Assembly (NCBI RefSeq): GCF_950023065.1
Contig: NC_088677.1
Coordinates: forward strand, 64,195,469-64,259,468
DNA: 64,000 nt
Source of the DNA: Planococcus citri
Lineage: Eukaryota; Arthropoda; Insecta; Hemiptera; Pseudococcidae
Direction: 5' to 3'
Part shown: piece after piece, positions 23,001 through 35,336 of the stretch
How the letters are laid out: each line of letters opens with the position of its first letter
How positions within the stretch are numbered: the stretch's first letter is position 1
Program-made: the position numbers and the translations under genes
The notes under the pieces: model-generated
Told to the model about the DNA's origin: nothing
Seen by the model: the letters and a program-made list of their open reading frames with translations, nothing else
Databases searched by the model: none

Positions 23001-26000
23001 AAAGTTTTTTACCGCATTTTTTTATTCGTGGCAAAATGTCGCACCGTCGGTGTTTTTTTCTCGACAGTTTGCTACTTTTTGATTATTTAAATTAGAAGGT
23101 ATTCAAAGTAAAGGTTCTTGTTGATGAATATTTACTCTAATTCTCAGCTTATAGTGTGTATAATAGGTGACGGGTGTGAAGCATTCTCGAGATGGAAAAT
23201 TTTCATCTGGGCGGCAATACGGTTCTATTTTGAAGCTATTGTGAATGGAAAACTTGGTCTATAATCGATGAGATGTAAATAATAGAGGGTTTTTCTTTGA
23301 TCCGTTAGTACGTAGGTATTATTTTCTGCTGATTTTGGGTTTATTTCGAATTCATTTTTCATAAGGATAAAAGAATCATTTCGAACGGAGATGTTTGAAA
23401 ATTTTATGACCGAATGTCCGACGATGATGGTTTTTTGCCGGGAAAAATGTCGGAAAATGAATTGACGTGAATGAAAAAAATTATCGAGAAAATGATTTCG
23501 GAGGCTTTTCCTATCACTTTTCTATACCAATTCAACGGTATGGGGTTGAAATTATTTATCAGTTGTCGATTTGTATTTTAGTTTTTTTTTTTCATTTCTC
23601 GTAACTGTTCGACATTTTTGTTTGAAATTGTTATTTTCAGCTGATTTAGAGCTTCCAGTAGGATTTCCGAGTTCTGTTTGCTATTTTAGATTTTTTTAAT
23701 GTTTGGAAATTGACTTTGGGCAGCAAAAGAATTGATTTTCATCAATTTTTCATTTACTTCAAATAAGGTGCCCAATTTAAAAATTCAACATTTCAGCGAA
23801 TATGAACCGAACTCTTCGAATGATTTTTTTTTTTGGACAAAGCATCCCAACCAACAGAAAAAATTTTCCATCAAATTGAGAAAAATTGAAAGGCGCTTTA
23901 AAATACCCCGCTAGCCCAGATTTTCAGCGATAGATTATGTTTTCGATTTCATGTAGGTACCTATCTGTTTTTCTTTTAAAAAATCGAAATAATAAAACTG
24001 AAGTAAAACGCTGAAATTTGGTTTGTGCCCTGTTTTTGATCTCCCAAAATTGGACTGGTGGTGGTTTCGAACTGTTGTGGACCCTCCACCGGTGTTTTGG
24101 ATTTTCCTGTTTTAGAATAATTTGTGATAAAAAGAGGCCGCAATGAAATTCAGGATTTACCGTTTTAAGTTTGAGCTATCTGGAGCTTTCAGTAAATTGT
24201 TGAATTGTTCAGTTCTTAACAAAACGTATCAAGTAATATGAATTTGAACTAGCATAATGAAGTCTAATAGTATTAGACCACTGCCCTACACAAGTACGCT
24301 GAATTTCATTTTGGATTTTTTTATGACATTTTTTGAGATGCTGGAAAATTCAAAAATCCGCCAGATGCTTCAAAACAGCTTGAAGTTGCTGCACAACAAT
24401 TTCTGGAGGTCGAAAACAACGTATAAAGCAAATTACACCTTTTTACCTCATTTTGGTCACATTCTCATTTTGTTTAAAAAAAAAATGGCTGGAATTCGAA
24501 TTACTATAAATTTGCCAAAAATCGAAAAATGGAAATGCAGCCCCTAAAATTTCATCTTGGAGTGTATTTTTGGATACTCTGGGAAACATTCGTTTATAAA
24601 AATTCCCATTTCACTACTTTCTATGTTTTAACGAAGTTCCTGTATTAAAAATGACTGTGCATTTTTGAGTTGAAAAACCTCAAAGAAGATGATTACTTGA
24701 TTCTTGGCTATTCCAATTATGGTAGATTTCATGCTCAAAATAACATTTGATTTGTCTGGTTAGAATTCATTGGAACGATGGATTTCGAAATTATTGAAAA
24801 TAGCCTCGAGTGATTTTAGATCTTTTGAAAGAAACAGAGAAATCATTATCTCGCTGTAGGCTTCGAATCGAATACGATTTGTGAAATTTTGTTCTGATAT
24901 TCTGTTGAAATTGTTAAAAATATTTTTCGAATTTAATTTTTATGAAGGTCAAACATCTTTCTGTCAAGAAACGGATAATAAATTTTTAAACTGATGCTAA
25001 ATTGTGCGGCTATTTTATAACCTTGTAATCAAGAGTTATTTGAAGAAAAATTCTGTAAAAAGCAAACGCAAAAATCTTCCTGCAATCAACAAATAGCTGA
25101 TAGTTGAAAATTTGATACCTATTATCAACGACGTTTTTTTCTTTGATTTTATTTTACGTCTTACAAGTATAAAATTTGTAATCGGTGTCGTTGTAAAAAA
25201 ACTGGATGTGGGGGAGAATGGTGGTATTGGTGGTAGGTAATAGCTCTCACAAGAATCATAGATTGACATTTCTCATCAGATGAATTATATGGAATACATA
25301 TTTCAAAGATGTAGAAGGCCCTACTATACGAGTATTTCGCAAAAAAGGCGAGGGAAGTATCTCAAGCTCAACCGATACAACAATTTTTTGAACTGGATAA
25401 ACAAAGGGGAATCAAAAGAGAATACCAGAACGCACCATCACCAGTAAAAATTTCAGGAGCTTAAATTCATTTTTCAATTTTTTAAAAAATTTGCCTCTTT
25501 TTTATGAAAAAAAAAACGAAATTTGATCAAATTGACACGAAATGCTGAGTTTGTATTTTATTTTCGACCTTCCGAGTCAATTGGTAATGGTTTCAAACCG
25601 TTCTGTAGCCTCCAGCGGATTTTCAGTTTCTCCAGTTTTCGGAAAAACACTGTAAGTGAACCCAGATGTGTCATCATTTGCAACCCTTTTGATCTTCAAA
25701 ACCTTTTTGTGCCGATTCATATTCAAGATTTTCTTTCGCGCTTATTTTTGAAAAAAAGTTGAAAATTTTGGATTTTAACCAACACAAAAAGATTGGAAAT
25801 CACAAAGAAGGAAATCATTACCAATCGACTCGGGAAGTCAAAAATAAGGTTTAAGTCAAATGTTAGCCTTTCAAGTCAATTTGATAAAACTTTTTTTCTC
25901 AAACTTTAATTTTTAAAAATTATCTAAAAATGTATGAGTAGAATTTCGTCTTTTTCAATTTTCGCTGGATGTGTATTTTGGCCTTTGGGGGCTTATTTCG

Positions 26001-29000
26001 ATTTCCATTCGGGTTCAAAAATTTTTGTACCAATTTGGATGCTTTCTTTGCCAGTTGTGCGAAATGAAAACGTATTATCTTCTACGTATTTTTAAATACT
26101 CCATATAAATGATCATTTTTATATAGAATTAGGTATAAACAGAGATAGAAATATGTACAAAAAGAAAAAACACATCAGGTGACCAGGTGCTAGGGATGAA
26201 CGCGGATGATTGATTTTGACAGGAACAATCTCGAGAAATTGATATACACCGACGAAGAACATAGCAAAATAACACCGATACTCGACGTGTTTTGAAAGTT
26301 TCAACGACTAAAATTAATACTCGCTTTTGAGGCGGTGTAGAAAAAAAAGACAGAAAATGAATGAAAGTATTCGAGGTGTTGTTTTTTTTTCAAACGACCG
26401 CTATATTGACGTTACTTTTCATTAATAAACGTCGACTTATCCGAAACAGTTTGGGATTAAGTGTGTACAACGTGTACTCTTTTCTTTTCTCTCACTACCC
26501 TAACCCTTCTTACATTTGCTTGAAATGAACGGTAAACTGTTCACAGAAGTTTGAAAAACAATTTTTTGTTTGTACTTTAGCCATGAGACAGAGTATTCCA
26601 ACTTACATCAAACATTAGGAAAGTCAAGATCTACATATTAGCAATCGCGAAATGTCTTTTTTACACGGATTTTGACAGATTTTCGAGAATCTGGATTTTG
26701 GATGTTTTTTAAAATCTTTCTTTTTTTAGCATTTTTTAGATTCCATTCTTGAAAGTTTGATTTTTTAAAGTTACATACTTGAAAGCCAAAAGAAATCAAT
26801 TTTAATATTTCGGTTGATTTTTTCCTTCGTATTTTTTCTTCTTCAACTTTTCGTCGTACATATTTTTTCGTTGTTTTTTTCCTTCAATTTCGCGAACGAT
26901 ATCGGAAAATGTTTCAAAAGAACATCGACCGCAATTACGTTTTTTCTCACAAAACTCGACTTTTTGTTTCGCGAGTTCTTTTGTTAATTTTTATTATACG
27001 AAGGATATTTTAATAACGAAGAAAAAAAATCGCATTGTGTTCAGCGTGGGTTCTTTCTTTTATTTTTTTTGGCTTTCCTTATTAGTGTTACTCACAAGGG
27101 AAGTACCCCAACTGGTAAAAAATTTTGAACCGGACAAAAGGAAATCGAAAGAAGACTACAAAATACGTATACTACCAACCAATAGCATTTCAGATGCTGA
27201 AATTCATTTTTCGAGTTTTGGCGAGCGTTTGAGAATTCAAATTTGATTTAAAATTAGAAAATAGTGCAATTTATCGTTACTTTGAAATAGGGGTTTCGCA
27301 CGATGAAAAAGAGGATTGCACGACAGAAAAATGTACCATACGATTCAATAAGAAACGTACGACGGATTAGGTGATTTTCACGATGTATTATATTACATAG
27401 AAAGAAAAAACAAAAATTTAAAAATTTTCACGAGGAGTTTTCAGCAGAATGAACGATGAATGAGGCGATGTAGAACATAAAGTTGTTTGGCAAACTTTGA
27501 AATAAAAAAAACAACTTTTTAGGCCTGCAAGGCAAAAATGAGTGCTTTTTGGACGTTTTGGCAATAAAAAGCACAAATTTCTGAGCAATTTTGGCAAAAA
27601 TTACGATCATTTGATTATTTTATCAAAAAACACTTCCTGAAAATTTTGATGAAAAAACATTACAATTATTTTTCGTCAACTTGCCAAAAATTGACACTCT
27701 CTGATAATTTGATTGAAAAATGGGATTTTTTGACGATTAGCCAAAACATGATTTTTTCCAGCAATCTTGGCAAGAACAGGACTATTTGAAAATTTTGACA
27801 AAAATTAGACCCTATTGACAATTTTACCAGGAATGAGCATTTTTTGAAAATTTTGGCAAAAATTAAACCCTTTTGACAATTAAGTATTTTACTAGGAATG
27901 CACACTTTTTAAAAATTTTGACAAAAATGGGCACTTTTTTGTTATTAAACCTAAAATTGCGCTTTTTGATATTTCAAATTGACACTCTTTGACTTGGGAA
28001 AATTTTGCAAAAAAAAAAAAAACAGAACATTATAAACACAAATAACACGACTTTTGCTCGACAACGTTGGAACAAAAAGAGGACTTTTTAAACGTGAAAA
28101 TCAATTTTTTGTGATGTCGGGGTGGGGGGGGGGTATGAAAAATTATTGACTTACAAAATCGACGGATTTTTTTCACGAGGGAGTCTTCGACTTTTTTCAA
28201 AATTAGATCATGTGTAGAGGTCATCAAACGATGGCAAATGAACGACGCAAGGACATTTTTCCGATTTTTTTAGCGGAGCTGTGGGACTTCCAAGTTCTCC
28301 AAAATGGCCGAAAATGGAAAATTTCGGTTGTGAATTGCTCTGGTTGTACGTGGTATAGAATTTTGATTTTTTTTTCAAATTGTACATACCTAGTACTTTG
28401 AGAGGGTAATCGACGAATGATGTCAAAATCAGTGTTGCCACTTTCGAAAACCTAAAAAAATCGTTTTGAAAACTTATAATTTAAATATAACCACGATATC
28501 CGCGAGTAAAAATTCTGAAAAATTCTCAGTTTTAGTGCTTTTTATGTAGAATAACATGTTAAAAAATTGGACTGGGATTTTTTTCATTTTCGAGAAAAAA
28601 AATTACAAGTTTGGCACTTATTGCAAAAATACCATGAGAAACCTAAAAAAAAAGAAAATTTTTGCATTTTTGAGATATTTTATCAATATGTAGACGAATA
28701 TTTGAAAAAAATTTCCCTCTGCCGCAATTTGTCAACAAATTGACCAGAAATACCATTTTTCGTGCTATAATTTTAATTTGAGGGGAGGGGAATTTTTTTC
28801 ACATGTTTCTGGAGCCTCCAGCAGATTTTCTGTTTCTCCAGATTTGGAAAAAATGCTGTAAATGGGGTGAGATTGAAATTCAACCCCTATAAACTCGGAT
28901 TTACCATCCTTGCGATTCTTTCAATCGTGGAAAAATGAATTTCAGCGTTTGAAATTTTGGTTGATAGTATAATTTGTTGTCCTCTTTCAATTCCCCTTTG

Positions 29001-31252
29001 TTCGGTTCAAAAAATTTTATGCCGATTGGAATACTTCATTACTTCCCTTGTCAAGAATCAATAACGCTTCGACGATCTCTATAAATGCGAAACTATACAG
29101 AGTTAAATTTACCTATACAACAATCAAATTAGGTTAACTACACATACGTTAAAGCTTCGGTAATCGAGGTATTGAAATCGATTCCGTCGACTATGTAATT
29201 CGGACGATTAATTTTCAATTAATACGAGTTTATCTGTGTATTTTGTTATAGTTACCTGTATCCTGACGGCAGAAATTCGAATCCAGATTTAACGTGGGCT
29301 GTGCAAACAACGACTGAAGATCATATTAAAGTTACGCAAGAGCAATACGAATTATATTGCGAGATGGGCTCGACTTTTCAATTATGTAAAATATGCGCCG
29401 AAAATGACAAAGATATTAGATTAGAGCCATGCGGGCATTTGTTGTGCGTACCATGTCTGAATTCGTGGCAGGTGTGTATGATATTATCAAGCTTTGTTGT
29501 ACTCGTATAGTTTATGTACGATATTATGATATGGTATATGTATTATATTAGGATGGGGATAAAAAAAATGACAGCTTTAGTTTGCTCCACTCGCTGTGTG
29601 TGTGTGTTTTTTTTGGGTCATAATTTTATTTTTTTATAATCCCTCCTCCCGAGTTATCCTACTCATCGTGGCGAAAATTATAAAACCTTAACGAGGTCAT
29701 TAACAAGATGAAACTTTCTCGTCGCTCGAGTAAATTTTACAAAATCCTGAATAAAGTACCTCTCATTAGGCTATTTCAACAACTACGTCGACCGAACTTT
29801 GAGAGAGACGTTACGTTAGCTCGTATTATCGAATTTTATTTACTTAACGAATTATACTCTCTCGGAGTCTCTCGCGAAGTACAATGCACGAGTACCGAAC
29901 CGACGAGTCAACCTAGTTGGTACCATTTTGCGAAATATTATTATAAATAAAAGGCGCTGAAGCAGGCGTTAAAACACAAGTGTCTATTCCATTATTATAT
30001 TATGTCGAGCAGTTGACGATATTTAAACTAGCCTCGAGATGGAGAATGGCTTTCGACGTTCGTCTTGTTATTTCTGTTCGTCTGTTCGACTACTTTACGT
30101 AAGTACTACGTCTTTCAAAACTGCGAAATTTCTAATTTCCAGCATCTGTTGGGGTTGTTTTTTGTACGTTTTATCGCGATAAATGCGGCCAACGGAGTAC
30201 TCGAGGGTACAAAAAAGGAGCTAATGGTATCGCCAATTTTATCGTCTCGGTTTGGTGTAATCGTGCTTGGTGATTTTTTTTTGGGAGATTTGAACGATGT
30301 GGTGGTGAGTGAAAATATGCGAGTAAGGTTATGTACGACTGTACGTATGTAGAATGTAGATAGGTAAGGGCTCGTTTAGTAGCCTATTTATATTTTCGAA
30401 GAAGATTTTTTTATTCGGATGTTTTCTGGAATGTGTTTTGAAATACTGGAAAATGCGAATCCTGATGATGGATTCAAATCGCGTAGAAAATTGTTGGTAA
30501 TTTGAATATTTTTCTTTTTTTAGCGTTATTGAAAAATCCGTGTTATGGCGTGTGAGGCGTTTTGTTATTTCAATATGTGGCGAAAATTTTTATCGAATGC
30601 GTTTTTAAAGTACATACTTACATTTGGAAGGAATCCACCGGATTTTAATTATTTTGTATAAAATTGTATACTCTTTTTGAAAATCCAGTTTTTTAAATTT
30701 TTTCCCGAATTTCCAAATTGGTTGAAAATATTTATTTTTTTGAACAGGCACGTCTATATAATTTATTGGTGGCCATTTAAAATGATTTAGAAAATGTCCA
30801 ATAAGCACCAATCAAATTTGTAGGTGATGTAATAACTCATTTTTAGTCCATCTAGAATGATTTTAAATTACGTAGAAAATTGAAAGCCAACTGGGGGCTT
30901 TAGAATGACTAAAAATCGGTCATTTTCGAAATAAGGGGTAGGAACAGGGTGTCTACCAGGTCGCGAAAGTCGTGAAAAAGTCGCGATTTCGATAATAGGT
31001 CGCAAAAATCGCGAAAAAGTCGCTAAAGTCGCGATTTTTACCAAAATTGACCTTTCTCATAAAAAAAATGTTTCGTTGAAATTTTCCAAAAAGGGTCGTT
31101 TCAAGAATTCCATTCGAAACTGCCAGAAAGTCGCAATGTCTGCTAAAATTACATTAAAAATTCCCCATTTTTTGTCGAAAATTCTAAAAAAATTTCCAAT
31201 TTTTTCCAAAGTTAGTTCTTTTTGAAAATATAAAAACCATGTCCTAAACTAC

Positions 31253-31285
<33 letters not shown>

Positions 31286-34200
31286 AAAAATTGTGAATTT
31301 TTGAAAGCTTTTGACCCCGCCATGCTCAAGTCTTGTTCATATTTTTAAAAATAGGTAGGTGTGCATATGAAAACTAATAAATGATCTTCTTCTTCATCGT
31401 TCATTTGTATCTGAGCATTGTGACTATGGAGCCTCCCGGATCAGCTGCCTCCAACCTTCTCTGTCTTCGGCCTGTCTGGTGCATTCTCTAAGGGTGAGCC
31501 CTGTAGCCTTTTTGATAAGGTCTGTGTACCTTGTGGGCGATCTCCCACGCGACCTCTTTCCCTCTACTTGTCCTTGTACAGTCAGCTTTTCTAGGTTGTC
31601 TTGCCGCATTATATGTCCGAAATATCTCAGGATCCTGCTTCTTATAATGGTGCTGAGTCTATCTTTCACACCTAGCTCTTCCAGTGTTGATCTGTTTGTT
31701 CTTTTCTTGGTCCATGAGATTCTAAGCATTCGTCTATAGCAATACATTTCAAATGCATCTATCCGGCTCTGGTCTGTTTTCTTCACTGTCCACGTCTCTA
31801 AGGCATGTAGGAATATTAAGAATACAAGCGTTTTTACAATCATTAATTTTGTTCTCTTGGTGATTCCATGGCTTTTCCAGATTCGGTAGAGTTTTCCTAC
31901 AGCTGTTTTTGCAATTGATGCACGCCTTCTTATTTCATCTTCCAAACCTCCACTGTTGGTTATTAGGGAGCCTAACATTGTACAAAGCTTTGAACCACTT
32001 CTATTCCATCTATCTCTTACAGCTCAGGTTGGTTGTCGTTCACCCTGTCTGTTATTATTATCTTGGTCTTTGATTTGTTCACCTTCAGACCCCTGGCTAG
32101 GAACTTGTTCAATCTTACCCATGATCGCCTTCATGTCGTTGATGTTTTCAGCCAGTATTGTGGTTTCATCCGCATCAGATTCAATGTTTTCCTGCCTCCT
32201 AGCGTAACTCCTTTCTTCCATCCCTCTAGAGCTTCCTTCATTATCCATTCTCCATAATGCATTGAACATAATTGGGCTGATGAGAATGCATCCCTGTCTC
32301 ACTCCTTTGCAGGTGTTGAAGTGATCAGTCAATTCCCCTTCTACCTTAACCTGTGCATTGTTGTTTTTGTACAGGTTCTTCATCAGGTCTATCCGGTGTT
32401 TTGGTACTCCCATTTTCCCAAGGTTTACCCATAATATCTTCGACTTAACGTTGTCAAAGGCTTTTTCTTAATCAATGAAGCAGAGGTAGATGGTTTTGTT
32501 GAATTCTCGAGCCTTTTCAATTATCTGATGAATGTTGAGGATTTGTTCTCTTGTTCCTCTTCCTGGAACAAAACCTGCCTGTTCTGGAGGTATTTGAGGA
32601 AGTATAAATGACTTGATGCGCTGATCGTGTATGATGTTTAGGATAAAGCAATGAAATCCAACTTTTTGCATCTTGAAGAGTTTAAGAATGATGTTGTTTT
32701 CCGTTCAGAATTGTCAATTTTGGATAGCTCTTTCCCTCGCTTCACGCCAGCCACATCTTTTTCCTTTTTCTTTCTCTGACCAAAGTTTCAAAGTAGAAAA
32801 ATTGACTCCTCACATCAAGAGTACGTTGTTTTTCTTTTGAAAACTTGTTGAAGTCATAAAAATTAATTTTTGCAGAAGTTATTTTACTTTTCAAGTCATC
32901 AATTTTTTCAAAGCTTTTGCCTTCGTGAAATTAATCAACTTCAGAAAATCGAGAAACATACCGAACCAAAACAATGCACGGTTGGTATCAGTGTAAAAAA
33001 GTGTGAAATAACGAAAAAATATGCGAAATTTCATTCAAAAATACTGAAAAAATACGAAGACAAATTAATTTTCGAATTGATGGTTAATGTCTGAGGTGAG
33101 ATTATGTTGATCGTGCCATCAAGAGTTGTTGAAAAAAGATTAAAAAGCATACCTAAACCATTAAAGCAGCCAATCAGCAAAAGACATATGCAAAAACTCT
33201 CTTGTAATCAGCGAATAGCTGACGGTTTGTTTATTAATCGATATTTTGGATTTGTTAGAAATCTAAAAAAAACATGAAAAAGTGTGAATTTTTGATTTGG
33301 TATTCAAGTACCAACCTTGCAATAGAACAATTCAAATTTTTGTCAGTATGAAAGCATCGTTTTACAAATTTAATTCCGAAATTTGTTCGAATCCATCTGG
33401 TCAATTAGCTGGAAAAATCATGAAAAATGTGAATAATATGAAGTACTTTTAATGAGTCTTTTCCCATTTTAACGAATGTTTTCCCAACTTACTGAAATTA
33501 TTTTTGAGGTAATTGATATTTAATATAAGATGTGTGGGCAACTAGGCAATTGGTATTCATGTATAGGTTTTTGCATTCGTACGTTTTGACGTGGTTATTT
33601 TCCGTTAAAATGAGGAGGAAGGGTTCTGAAGAAAAAGTCGCGAAAAAAGGGTCGCAAAAAAAAGGTCGCGAAAAGTCGCGATTTTTGAATATCAAATTTT
33701 GGTAGACACCCTGATGGAAGGGTGATCAAGTTGACTTGATGCAGTTACATAAAATAATGCTGGTTTATTTTATTTTGAAAAAATACGTATTTCATACACA
33801 AATTAAAAAATCATCTTAAAAACATTTTTTTTTGAAAAAATTCAAAAAGCGGTTTCAGGACCTACCATTCTAATCTCACTTGGTTACACTCCATTCAAAT
33901 CGAACAAAGCTGACTCAAAAGCCATTTCAACAACAAAAATTTTGAATACAAATATCAAAACAGTGTCATTTTCTGAAATGACATTGAATTTTCAACAAAG
34001 GCTTTGCTGTCAATAAAAGAGTCAATTTTTTTTTCAAATCAAAATAATCTCTAAAACATTGCATTTTTTCATTTTTTTTTAAATCATTTTTTTTATCTGA
34101 TTTCTAAAATTATTCACAGTTTGTTTTCTTGATATTATCTGTTCAAGTGGACGAATGCTTTGCTTATTTAAAAACGCCATAAGATGTCTAAAAACCTTCA

Positions 34201-35299
34201 TTTTCTCAAATGATTGTTATTTTTTTTAGCGAAATTTAATACTTAATTTGAATGAAATGAATTTTAAAAAATTATACAACAATGAATAACAATTTTGAGC
34301 CCTTCTTTCTTAAAACAATTATTTCTTCATTTATTTTTTCAATTTTTTCAATTTTGAAAAATATATGTTCCAATGTTTTTCTAGACTTCTCTCCAGATTA
34401 CTTCTTCCGTTTTTCGTCTCTTTCCTCTATCTCACATATTAGAAATTTGAATGTTTTTAACATAGTTTTGAAGTGACTAAAAATTATTCTAAATTCTGGG
34501 GTTGAAAACGCTATTTTTTTAATAATGGTAATTTTGTTCAAACATCAGATGAATTTAAATAGACGATGGAAACTGAAAATTATAAAGTACCCAAGATCTT
34601 ATAACTGAATAGCAGCTCCAAAGTATGAGGAAATTAAAGTAAGGAAATTAGAATTGGGTCACGATTGCGAATTTGAAACAATCGTATTCGTTTCCTTTTT
34701 GATCTTTATCGAGATCATCGAAGAAACGTATTAATTTAGTTTGTAATTTTTCGGTTAAAATTTTATTAAATTTATAATCCTACGTGTAGAGGAAACTCTG
34801 CGAACCCAGATTTCAATTTTCAAATATGTACGATTGAATTGTGATTTTCATCCAAGATTTGTCTTTATTTTTTGTTTTCAGGAAAGCGGCGAAATCCACG
34901 GTTTAGGATGTCCGTTCTGTAGAGCAGAGATAAAAGGAACCGAGCAAATAGTAGTCGATCCGTTTGATCCGCGTAAACAACATAAGCCGGGCACCGTCGC
35001 CGTCGATATCGACGATGAATTCGATGACGAGGTATCCTAAAATTGAATATAATCTGAAGTTTACTTTTGCGCTATTTTTTTTTTTTTTTTTTTAGTTCAA
35101 AGTTGTTTTGGAAAGCCCAAAAACCCACTTTCCTTTTCATCGTATAACAATAGCTTATGATTTGCATACTCGTATATATACCGTATACGAATGCGAAGTA
35201 TACATAACATCGTTTATGTGTTTTTGAATTTACCAGCTTCATCTGCTCATATTACCAACATTTTTTTTCTTTTTCTTTCCTTATATTTTTTTTCTTTTC

Positions 35300-35336
<37 letters not shown>

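Larger units (their letters stand above)
22374..29251 (+). other. Cbl intron (6.9 kb)
   Basis: Holds the solo repeat end at 26655, the degenerate block 27430-27990 and the CTCCAG repeat pair. A family with aacaaaggggaatcaaaaga occurs near 25403, in altered form near 27134, and inverted near 28980-29010. A 60-codon frame at 22505-22687 has no recognisable features. Confidence 0.7.
30945..33713. mobile_element. CAGGGTGTCTA element B with nested LINE
   Basis: The perfect 14-bp inverted ends CAGGGTGTCTACCA (30945-30958) and TGGTAGACACCCTG (33700-33713) bound 2.77 kb. Just inside each end is a cluster of GTCGCGAAA-type words in the same orientation on both sides (about 30960-31040 and 33638-33682). 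The interior shares blocks with the element at 17515-19083: ctctttccctcgcttc near 32718, tctgaccaaagtt near 32775 and tgactcctcacatcaa near 32804. The decayed LINE 31385-32700 is nested in it. No transposase and no clear target duplication were found. Confidence 0.65.
29472..34881 (+). other. Cbl intron splitting the RING (5.4 kb)
   Basis: About half is element B with its LINE. An 80-codon frame at 29708-29950 has balanced codon composition and ends at an overlapping AATAAA, but no acceptor or similarity supports it. The remainder is AT-rich. Confidence 0.7.

Noticed and set aside
27430..28000. Regularly spaced short repeats, considered as an array with spacers
   Set aside because: Units are degenerate, spacers are not unique, and the window is eukaryotic; not CRISPR.
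29708..29950. 80-codon + strand frame in the RING-splitting intron with balanced codons and a terminal AATAAA
   Set aside because: No similarity recognised, no supporting splice sites and no conservation data; chance frames of this size are expected here.
35307..35334. Long T run followed by tag, considered as an alternative acceptor
   Set aside because: It lies downstream of the exon d donor with no open frame of use after it; better read as part of a 3' UTR or intron.
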